Origin: an uncultured Collinsella sp.
GTDB taxonomy: Bacteria > Actinomycetota > Coriobacteriia > Coriobacteriales > Coriobacteriaceae
Reading direction: 5' to 3'
Assembly: GCA_902489225.1 (NCBI GenBank)
Contig: CABTZA010000041.1
Span: 1-11,879 of the forward strand
DNA: 11,879 nt
Under the pieces are notes generated by a model, which made no database searches, had not been told where the DNA came from, and saw nothing but the letters and a program-made list of their open reading frames with translations. Each line of letters begins with the position of its first letter. Within the stretch, counting starts at the first letter, position 1. The translations under genes and the position numbers were made by a program. This document shows positions 1 to 4,883 of this stretch, one piece after another.

Positions 1-186
1 ACCGCGCTCAACAACGCCGGTTTCTACAACATCGCATTCTGCGATCAGAACGGCAACCCCGTGAGTGGCAACGAAAACGCCACCGTTACGGGTGTCTCCC
101 CCACCGGCAAGCAGTCCACCGACAGCACGATCACGCTGACGGTTTCTATCTCCGGTTCCGGCGACGACTCCGAGTCTAGCAACTAA
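1..186 (+). CDS. C-terminal end of a PASTA-domain-like protein (5' end outside window)
   Basis: The window opens in frame and reads 61 codons to a TAA stop. The residues (LNNAGFYNIAFCDQNGNPV near the start, then a TVTGVSPTGKQS stretch and an alternating ITLTVSIS strand) follow the pattern of a C-terminal PASTA repeat: a short helix, beta strands, and a V..xSP.xG turn followed by a final strand. The tail GSGDDSESSN is a flexible acidic, serine-rich end. PASTA repeats are usually found outside the membrane on Ser/Thr kinases and penicillin-binding proteins, where they sense cell-wall fragments; which of these this is cannot be told from the tail alone. It is followed 52 bases later by a strong terminator and belongs to the host chromosome, not to the element. 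Confidence 0.6.
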   Translation, partial: TALNNAGFYNIAFCDQNGNPVSGNENATVTGVSPTGKQSTDSTITLTVSISGSGDDSESSN

Positions 187-238
187 CGTCGATCGCTTGT
201 TGCTTCGAGCGGCTTAGACCGCAAACACATTCGCTCAG

Positions 239-273
239 AAGCGCCCGCTTGCTCCCCCAGCAAGCGGGCGCTT
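239..273 (+). terminator. Rho-independent terminator of the PASTA-like gene
   Basis: Perfect 15-bp inverted repeat (239-253 with 259-273), GC-rich, with a five-C loop, ending in TTTA. It lies 52 bases after the stop codon of the left-edge gene. The arms also begin with AA, so it could work on both strands. Confidence 0.8.
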
Positions 274-315
274 TACGTGTCTCAGTAGACATCTGGTGAT
301 TTGATTTGGAAAATG

Positions 316-345
316 TGGACGGACCCGCAGCCGGACGGGTAGAAT
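316..345 (+). promoter_or_regulatory. Possible sigma-70-type promoter for a short transcript
   Basis: TGGACG (316-321) and TAGAAT (340-345) are separated by 18 bases. The -10 matches the consensus at 5 of 6 positions and the -35 at 4 of 6. It stands between two strong terminators with no open reading frame, which is the main reason for proposing it. Confidence 0.3.
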
Positions 346-351
346 GTTTCT

Positions 352-445
352 AGAAAACGACGCACCCCGCGTAAGTGTTAAGGAGCGCGGGCGGCCTAGT
401 TTTCTAACGTGTTAAACGGCCGGGCTGCAACCCCGGCCGTTTTTA
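352..445 (+). ncRNA. Candidate small structured RNA, unknown family
   Basis: Between the terminators at 239-273 and 414-442 there is no plausible reading frame, so a transcript ending at 442 must begin inside this gap. The stretch folds: TAGAAAAC (350-357) can pair with GTTTTCTA (399-406), enclosing CCCGCG/CGCGGG, and the terminator hairpin follows. It is not recognisable as tmRNA, 6S, SRP RNA or RNase P, being far too short and lacking their motifs. It converges on the small minus-strand gene at 443-592, so it could be an antisense regulator of that gene. Alternatively the second terminator may serve only the minus-strand gene and no RNA is made here. Confidence 0.3.
414..442. terminator. 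Terminator between convergent transcripts
   Basis: Perfect 11-bp inverted repeat (414-424 with 432-442) with a 7-nt loop, followed on the plus strand by a T run continuing to 444. On the minus strand the hairpin ends CCGTTTAAC, a weaker T run. It abuts the stop codon of the minus-strand gene at 443. Confidence 0.75.
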
Positions 446-592
446 TTTGCGCTTGCGGCGCAAACGCCGAGAACCGTCCGCACCGCGCGTGCGCCTACGG
501 ACCTTAAACCGAACCTCATACGAATCAAGAAACGCAATGATGAACGTGCCGACCGTCGCAAGGGCGGCGAGCGCGTTAAGGAATTTCAGCAA
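443..592 (-). CDS. Small basic single-pass membrane protein, holin-like toxin candidate (49 aa)
   Basis: Not a recognised named gene. The TTG at 592-590 was chosen as start because an exact GGAGGT (604-599) lies 6 bases upstream; a longer GTG-started version from 646 would lack a ribosome site. A TAGAAT box on the minus strand (655-650) would also place transcription start too close to 646 for that longer version. The product has one hydrophobic segment of about 20 residues (ALAALATVGTFIIAFL), an acidic-aromatic break (DSYE), then a strongly basic tail rich in Arg and Lys ending RRKRK. Size and layout resemble small holin-like type I toxins, but similarity alone does not prove toxicity. The gene converges on a shared terminator with a possible plus-strand RNA, which is the layout of some type I toxin-antitoxin loci. 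A harmless small membrane protein is the alternative. Confidence 0.5.
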   Translation of the reverse strand: MLKFLNALAALATVGTFIIAFLDSYEVRFKVRRRTRGADGSRRLRRKRK

Positions 593-782
593 TTGGGGAC
601 CTCCGATCAAGTCTTCGGCCGCCCGCGCACGGGATACGTCGCACACACGATTCTAACCGATGCAGCCCTGATGGTGCGGGCGACGGGAAGGGTGGCGCGG
701 GCGGAGCTAGACGAAATGCGACCCATATTGGTGACGCGGGCGTCGACGGCCCGAATCCGCCGGCGGCCCCCACAAACCAGAA
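593..782. other. Intergenic stretch with no convincing gene
   Basis: Frames that cross this region on both strands depend on translating the tRNA remnant or have no ribosome site. The only signal seen is a TAGAAT-like -10 on the minus strand (655-650) in front of the small membrane protein gene, without a good -35. Confidence 0.5.
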
Positions 783-806
783 ACGGCGCCGCTCTCGCGA
801 CGCCGT
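783..806 (-). terminator. Displaced terminator of the original tRNA-Arg gene
   Basis: Stem ACGGCG/CGCCGT (783-788 with 801-806) with an inner CGC/GCG stem and a TTT run when read on the minus strand. It lies 10 bases past the CCA end of the tRNA remnant at 816, as expected for a tRNA terminator. This supports the reading that 783-860 is the original downstream half of the chromosomal tRNA gene, now cut off by the element. Confidence 0.55.
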
Positions 807-815
807 CATATTCCC

Positions 816-860
816 TGGTGCCCCCGGGCGGATTCGAACCGTCGACACCCGCTTTAGGAG
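816..860 (-). pseudogene. Displaced 3' half of tRNA-Arg(CCT) at the left element junction
   Basis: On the minus strand this reads from the anticodon loop (CTCCTAA) through variable region, T arm (GACGG, TTCGAAT, CCGCC), acceptor strand CGGGGGC, discriminator A and CCA. It is the 3' half of the same tRNA found whole at 11669-11744. The 5' half is missing; after 860 the sequence is unrelated AT-richer element DNA. The T stem differs from the intact gene at six positions and now has an A-C mismatch (G49-C65 good, A50-C64 bad), consistent with drift after loss of function. Confidence 0.85.
843..860. repeat. attL core, 18-bp direct repeat
   Basis: CGACACCCGCTTTAGGAG, identical to 11696-11713. In tRNA sense it covers the anticodon loop through the variable region, a usual crossover location for tyrosine integrases. 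A further 12-bp identity (816-827 with 11669-11680) is the conserved CCA/acceptor end. Confidence 0.85.
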
Positions 861-874
861 GTCTTGTATTTCTA

Positions 875-903
875 TTTGAGCTGGTGTTTTATAATTTTAT
901 ACA
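875..903 (+). promoter_or_regulatory. Possible integrase promoter
   Basis: TTGAGC (876-881) and TATACA (898-903) are 16 bases apart, reading inward from the left end. Transcription from here would give a leader of roughly 165 nt containing the arm repeats and the 24-bp hairpin before the integrase start. A TATAAT at 890-895 lacks a suitably spaced -35. Confidence 0.3.
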
Positions 904-966
904 ACTTCATATAACCGCATGTAAAACGGCATGTTTCAAGAATCGCGAGATATAGGCTTCAAAAAC

Positions 967-1007
967 TTTCTACCCTAATTCTACCCAGATACTCTTGCTT
1001 GGGTAGA
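967..1007. promoter_or_regulatory. Left-arm integrase binding sites (candidate)
   Basis: TTCTACCC occurs at 968-975 and 979-986, exactly 11 bp apart (one helical turn), and its inverse GGGTAGA at 1001-1007. The right arm carries a closely similar TTTCACCC pair, also 11 bp apart and also with one inverted copy. Paired direct repeats on both arms, about 110-130 bp from the cores, are what arm-type sites of lambda- or Tn916-like integrases look like. Confidence 0.5.
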
Positions 1008-1010
1008 TTT

Positions 1011-1064
1011 TTGGGATTAGGCTAGGGGCAAGCCTTTAAGGGCTTGCCCCTAGCCTAATCCCAA
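1011..1064. repeat. Perfect 24-bp inverted repeat just before the integrase start
   Basis: Arms 1011-1034 and 1041-1064 are exact reverse complements around a 6-nt TTTAAG spacer. There is no T run after either arm, so it is not an ordinary terminator. The right arm ends in the first two bases of the AAGGA ribosome site (1063-1067), so in RNA the hairpin would partly cover it and could restrain integrase translation. As DNA it could instead be a protein-binding cruciform. Confidence 0.75.
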
Positions 1065-1075
1065 GGAATCCCACC

Positions 1076-2356
1076 ATGAGCACCAAACCACGAGTCGTCG
1101 GAAACGGCAGCGTATATCAAGTTAAAGAAGGGGTGTTCCAATACCGCTTCAACCTCGGCAAGGACCCCAAGACCGGCAAATACGCCTACTCATCCAAGAG
1201 AACGCTGCACTGCGAAGGTGTGAGTAGACGCACACAACAGGCAATGCTCCGCAAAGCCCTGGAAGAATACAAGGAGGAGTTGAACTCCGGTATCGTCCGT
1301 GACAGCAGAAACCTCACCGTCGCAGAGTACGCCAGGAACTTCCACAAACTAAGGAAAGAGAGCCTCAAGTCACCGCTCGCCTATGCCCGTGAGGGCAACT
1401 ATATTAGCCACATTCAAGAGATGTTCGGCCATATTCGACTTACCGACCTCCACCCTGACGATATACGGCACATCTACGCAAACGCCCGCAAAAAGGGAAT
1501 GTCGGAAGCCGAGCTGCACGGAACGCACGTCAAACTCCGACAGATTCTTCAGGATGCCGTGGACAACGAGCTCATCCTTCGCAACCCGTGCACACCAGTC
1601 AAGCTTCCCAAACCAACTTACAGGGAAAGAACTCCGCTTACGGCAGACGAGGCTTCACGATTTCTGTCTTGCCTCATGGATGAACCACTGTCGGCCAAGG
1701 CAACGGGCACCATGCTCTTGCTCCAATGTGGTCTCCGACGCGGCGAAATGCTCGGCTTGACTTGGGGCGACATCGATCTTGGGCAGCGCACGTTGAGCGT
1801 GTCGAAGCAGTTCACCAATGACAAGACTCTCCGACCGCCAAAATCGAAGATGAGCCGACGCACCATAGCAATCAACGACTCCCTGGCCTGCTATCTCAGC
1901 AAATGGAAGCTGGAACAGCGGGCGCAGCTCAACCGATACACTCTCGATCAGGACGACAAGACGCCTATCGTTAACGGCATAAAGGTCGTCACGATCGAGG
2001 ATGACATATACGCCACAGTCGTCAACGTAGACGGCCACAACTTCGACCGATGGTTCCGCGACTTCTGCGTCGATAACGGCTTTGGGAGCTACAACAATAT
2101 CACCAGAAGATTCCAGCGAAACGGCAAAGAGCACGTGAGGGGCACGGGATACAGTGGGCTCGTCCCCCACGCCCTGCGGCACACGCAAGCGACGCTCCTA
2201 ATCGGAGAAGGCGCAGACGTGAAGACTGTCCAGGCAAGACTTGGACACGCATCTCCAAGTACGACGCTCTCCATCTACTCCCACGCCATCGAGGCAAACG
2301 ATCGTAAGGCAGCAGATGCCTTCGGCGAGCTCATTTCCCAAGAGAGCAATTCATAA
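1076..2356 (+). CDS. int: Tyrosine recombinase / site-specific integrase (426 aa)
   Basis: Catalyses integration and, with an excisionase, excision between the tRNA att cores. The layout is that of Tn916/lambda-type integrases: an N-terminal arm-binding region with a beta-rich start (NGSVYQVKEGVFQYRFNLG, about 10-45), a core-binding SAM-like domain (about 80-175), and a catalytic domain (about 188-415). The catalytic set is complete: R221 (CGLRRGE), a lysine in PPKSKMSRR (K256 or K258), H365 and R368 (PHALRH), H391 (LGH) and nucleophile Y401 (TLSIYSH). The ATG is preceded by AAGGA at 1063-1067, 8 bases away. It is the first gene inside the left end, facing inward, and is followed by a hairpin terminator shared with the convergent next gene. 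The reading frame is intact, so the protein is probably active. Confidence 0.95.
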   Translation: MSTKPRVVGNGSVYQVKEGVFQYRFNLGKDPKTGKYAYSSKRTLHCEGVSRRTQQAMLRKALEEYKEELNSGIVRDSRNLTVAEYARNFHKLRKESLKSPLAYAREGNYISHIQEMFGHIRLTDLHPDDIRHIYANARKKGMSEAELHGTHVKLRQILQDAVDNELILRNPCTPVKLPKPTYRERTPLTADEASRFLSCLMDEPLSAKATGTMLLLQCGLRRGEMLGLTWGDIDLGQRTLSVSKQFTNDKTLRPPKSKMSRRTIAINDSLACYLSKWKLEQRAQLNRYTLDQDDKTPIVNGIKVVTIEDDIYATVVNVDGHNFDRWFRDFCVDNGFGSYNNITRRFQRNGKEHVRGTGYSGLVPHALRHTQATLLIGEGADVKTVQARLGHASPSTTLSIYSHAIEANDRKAADAFGELISQESNS

Positions 2357-2357
2357 A

Positions 2358-2386
2358 GGAAGGGCCGAGATATACCCGGCCCTTCC
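2358..2386. terminator. Bidirectional terminator between int and the convergent gene
   Basis: Perfect 10-bp stem (2358-2367 with 2377-2386) starting just after the int stop codon. Plus-strand exit reads CTTGCTTT; minus-strand exit reads TTTAT. It separates two convergent genes. Confidence 0.7.
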
Positions 2387-2407
2387 CTTGCTTTGAACAT
2401 AGATGGA

Positions 2408-3154
2408 CTAATGGCGATAGATCATCGCTCCATATGGAGCTTTATCCTCCCAGGAAAACGATGAGGCGTCGCGAATGGGGAAGACGCCGATTATAGGTGC
2501 CTTCGTCCATTCGTCGGTATTCAGAATCGCGCCGTCCTTGTCATAGATCGGCTCGACCTGAGAACTCTGGACATCACGAATCCCCGGCCATTTATCAGCT
2601 ATTGCGTTAAGCACCTCATCCGTAGGACAGGCTTCCTTTGAGGAAAGATAAACATAGTGCGGAATTGCATCGCTTGCGTTCCGCACTTCAAGGACGAAAG
2701 CATAGTCGCATGATGAGGCGTTTGGCTCATTGACCACAGGCCAATCGTCAGGGACAACGAGATACGAGCCACCTCGCAGGTCCACGCGTTTCATTGACGG
2801 CCCCTTATCAACAAGGCTGTCTTGCGGAACAAATCGCAGCATATGGTTACGAAGAGCCTTGTAATAAGAGAGCTTGTCATTTAAATCGTCGGCAGCGAGC
2901 GACAGGGACTCAGCATCGCCATATCCACTAAGCTCATCCTGAATAGACTTGACCCGCTGCGCACAAAAAGCACTCAGCTCTGCAGCCGCACCCTTGTTGA
3001 CGCGGAGACAGAGACTCGCGAGAAGGTCGACCACTTCCCCCGGAGTCTTAAACTCTTGCGGATGTTGTTCCTTGAACATGCTGATGTTGTCATCGGTCTG
3101 TTCAAGGACGGTCGTCCCAAACTTTCGTTTTTTCGGTTTCCTGGAACGTTCCAT
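2408..3154 (-). CDS. Hypothetical protein (248 aa), unknown function
   Basis: I do not recognise the family. The ATG at 3154-3152 was chosen because GGAGG lies 5 bases upstream; a TTG four codons earlier overlaps that ribosome site. The N-terminus is basic (RSRKPKKRKFG), followed by a helical segment with a possible short DNA-binding or coiled region (about 10-110), then a C-terminal part rich in beta strands and aromatic residues (GGSYLVVPDDWPVV, YAFVLEVRN, HYVYLSS, ending APYGAMIYRH). No signal peptide or membrane segment. It runs opposite to its neighbours, divergent from the mobility operon and convergent with int. A palindrome lies in the shared upstream region, so a regulator or an anti-host/defence accessory role is possible, but this is position-based inference only. 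Moderate GC compared with the mob genes. Confidence 0.8.
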   Translation of the reverse strand: MERSRKPKKRKFGTTVLEQTDDNISMFKEQHPQEFKTPGEVVDLLASLCLRVNKGAAAELSAFCAQRVKSIQDELSGYGDAESLSLAADDLNDKLSYYKALRNHMLRFVPQDSLVDKGPSMKRVDLRGGSYLVVPDDWPVVNEPNASSCDYAFVLEVRNASDAIPHYVYLSSKEACPTDEVLNAIADKWPGIRDVQSSQVEPIYDKDGAILNTDEWTKAPIIGVFPIRDASSFSWEDKAPYGAMIYRH

Positions 3155-3181
3155 TTCATCCTCCAATCGATTTTCATTGCA

Positions 3182-3187
3182 AGTATA
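3182..3187 (-). promoter_or_regulatory. Possible -10 box for the 2408-3154 gene
   Basis: Minus-strand TATACT (5 of 6 consensus), placed 27 bases before the start codon. The -35 region at the right distance (GCTTTT around 3205-3210) is poor, so activation or a weak promoter would be expected. Confidence 0.35.
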
Positions 3188-3225
3188 ACCCTGTTTTTCG
3201 AGGTAAAAGCGCTTATCCGAAACTT

Positions 3226-3243
3226 TTCAGAATCTTTTCTGAA
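3226..3243. promoter_or_regulatory. Operator-like palindrome in the divergent control region
   Basis: TTCAGAA (3226-3232) and TTCTGAA (3237-3243) form a perfect 7-bp inverted repeat with a 4-base spacer; the same bases also read as two 11-bp tandem units, TTTTCAGAATC and TTTTCTGAATC. It lies between the divergent genes at 3154 and 3412, just upstream of the minus-strand promoter candidate, a usual place for a repressor or excisionase site. Confidence 0.5.
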
Positions 3244-3346
3244 TCTTCAGCGCCTCGATTGCCAGAAGCAGTATCATCGAATTGCACAGATAAGCGAATG
3301 CCGGAATGGAGGTGCCCGAAGAAGGCCATAGAAACAAAAAGCCGCC

Positions 3347-3388
3347 CACCCCTCCCCTCTAGTCGCCAAACTGAGGTGGGGAGGAGTG
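3347..3388 (+). promoter_or_regulatory. Leader hairpin upstream of the mobility operon
   Basis: CCTCCCC (3351-3357) pairs with GGGGAGG (3378-3384), extended by CAC/GTG across one mismatch (3347-3349 with 3386-3388), enclosing a 20-nt loop. It stands just before the AAGGAG ribosome site (3398-3403). The right arm itself resembles a ribosome site, so the fold may hide a decoy or modulate entry. No T run, so not a terminator. Confidence 0.35.
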
Positions 3389-3411
3389 AGCAGACCAAAG
3401 GAGATTCTACC

Positions 3412-3657
3412 ATGGTAGATTCCGCTGTTCCCAAAGCGGGTATCGTACCCGCTCCTCCTCGCGTCGTTCTGGGACGCGAGCGTCTGCTCGGCGTCACCGA
3501 GATTCGTGAGTTGACCGGGCTTGGGGAGGTTGCCGCCGCATCGCTCATGAAAGAGAGCGGTCGCTGCCTCAAGCTTCATAGCCGCCTCTTCGTCATCGAG
3601 TCCAGCTTTTTTGAGTACCTTCACGAGTTGGAGGTGTCGGATCCGTGCAGCCTGTAG
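3412..3657 (+). CDS. Small helix-turn-helix protein, excisionase-like (81 aa)
   Basis: The ATG has AAGGAG 8 bases upstream. After an unstructured N-terminus (about 1-25, Pro/Val-rich), residues about 28-76 match the excisionase/MerR-like winged-helix layout: LLGVTEIRELTGLG (helix-turn), a second recognition helix with AAASLMKESG, a short wing around CLKLHSRLFVI, and a final helix SFFEYLHELE. In mobile elements such proteins act as directionality factors (Xis) or as repressors of the mobility operon; which applies here is not shown by sequence. It is the first gene of the five-gene rightward operon. Its end overlaps the next start by 13 bases, and the ribosome site for that gene lies inside it, suggesting coupled translation. 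Confidence 0.65.
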   Translation: MVDSAVPKAGIVPAPPRVVLGRERLLGVTEIRELTGLGEVAAASLMKESGRCLKLHSRLFVIESSFFEYLHELEVSDPCSL

Positions 3658-4529
3658 CCAATAGCTCATTCAACGTCGAAGCCGATCAGCTCAAGACCTA
3701 TATCGAGGAAATGAACGGGCGTAAGCCCATGGCTCATATACGCAGCCTCCCCTCTCTCGACAAGCTCATCGGAGGCGTCGTACCCGGAATCCTGACCATA
3801 GTCGGAGCGGCACCCGCTGCCGGCAAGACGACGCTCCTCAAGACCATCTCCGACGACCTCGCATCCCAAGGCGTGCCCACCGTCTTCTATTCCGCGGAAC
3901 TCCCCGCGTATCGCATCGCCCAGAAGGGCATCACGCGCCTCGGCAATGGAGACTTCAGCCTTTCCGAGGCGACCGGGACCATCCCCGAGAAGAGGGAGGC
4001 ATTTGAGCACGCCTGCGCCATCTACGCCGAGACCGTAGCACCTAACTCGTGCATCATGGACAGCCAAACGTCCATGGAAGATCTCGGGCGTTGCATCGGT
4101 GATTGCATTCACGAACGTGGGCAGCGCCCTGCCGTTTTTGTGGATTACCTTCAACTCATTGCAGCAACCAATTTCAATGTTCGCGCGGAAGAACGCGTTG
4201 TCATCACCGCTTGCGTCCAAGCCCTGGGCAACATCGCCCGGACGTATGACGTCCCCGTTTTCCTGATAAGCAGCGTCGCGCGCGATAAGTACAACGATGC
4301 GAACACCGAGCTCAACGTCTTCGCTGGCTCGCAGGGTATCGACTACGGCTCCGACAACGCTCTCTTCCTGCAGGTCGACGGCAGGGACAAGAAGGAGCGG
4401 AGGTACAACTCAGAGCTAGATGTTCGTCCCCTGCTCGTTCGCGTCCTTAAGGCACGCTATGGCACGCTTGGGAGCGCCAAGCTCACCTTCGACGCGCCCC
4501 ATGCCACCTTCTATGACCAGGAGGGCTAG
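3645..4529 (+). CDS. DnaB/RecA-fold ATPase, DnaB helicase C-terminal-like (294 aa)
   Basis: A single RecA-type ATPase domain. Walker A is GAAPAAGKTT (54-63); Walker B is AVFVDYLQLI (163-172, D167); FLISSVAR (206-213) matches the sensor strand that reads alSQLsR in DnaB; and the GSQGIDYGSDNALFL stretch (228-242) corresponds to the DnaB motif before the last core strand. It is much shorter than replicative DnaB (about 450 aa) and lacks the N-terminal primase-binding domain. The start is GTG at 3645 with GGAGGT 9 bases upstream, inside the previous gene. In mobilizable elements such proteins may unwind or replicate the excised circle or help load DNA during transfer; this is inferred from family and place. 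It ends three bases before mobC, whose ribosome site is in its last codons. Confidence 0.8.
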   Translation: MQPVANSSFNVEADQLKTYIEEMNGRKPMAHIRSLPSLDKLIGGVVPGILTIVGAAPAAGKTTLLKTISDDLASQGVPTVFYSAELPAYRIAQKGITRLGNGDFSLSEATGTIPEKREAFEHACAIYAETVAPNSCIMDSQTSMEDLGRCIGDCIHERGQRPAVFVDYLQLIAATNFNVRAEERVVITACVQALGNIARTYDVPVFLISSVARDKYNDANTELNVFAGSQGIDYGSDNALFLQVDGRDKKERRYNSELDVRPLLVRVLKARYGTLGSAKLTFDAPHATFYDQEG

Positions 4530-4532
4530 GCC

Positions 4533-4883
4533 ATGCGCGGCAACAGCAAGACTGCGCATATCAACGTCCGAATGACCGAGGAGGAGCGTGCCGTCATCAT
4601 GGCGCGCTCCTCCTCTTTTGACATGGCCCCATCGACGTTCATGCGCGAAGCTGCCCTCCGCATCGGGCAGAAGCCCGTCAAGATCGCCGACGAGGCGACC
4701 TTGCGGCAAATCCTCCACCAGATGAAGAAGCAGGGCGGAAACCTTAACCAGGCTGTCCATGCCGCAAACGCCTATGGCGTGGATGCGCAGACGGCCCGAC
4801 AGCTCACGGAGGCCGTCCGACTGGTGTCGAGCACGGCCTCGCAGCTTTCAAACCTCATCTCCAAGAATCGAGAACTATCATGA
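4533..4883 (+). CDS. mobC: MobC-like mobilization accessory protein (116 aa)
   Basis: The N-terminal third (AHINVRMTEEERAVI through STFMREAALR) has the strand-helix-helix pattern of a ribbon-helix-helix DNA-binding domain. The centre carries GGNLNQAVHAANAYG, the hallmark of the MobC family (NLNQ..r.aN). MobC proteins bind near oriT and help the relaxase open the strand. ATG at 4533 with AGGAGGG 7 bases upstream. The stop overlaps the next start as ATGA, so translation is coupled with the coupling protein. Length is typical. A relaxase three steps downstream in the same operon supports the call. Confidence 0.88.
   Translation: MRGNSKTAHINVRMTEEERAVIMARSSSFDMAPSTFMREAALRIGQKPVKIADEATLRQILHQMKKQGGNLNQAVHAANAYGVDAQTARQLTEAVRLVSSTASQLSNLISKNRELS

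Noticed and set aside
576..848. Minus-strand frame of 90 codons at the left junction
   Set aside because: Begins in the tRNA remnant, has no ribosome site and conflicts with the better-supported 49-codon gene.
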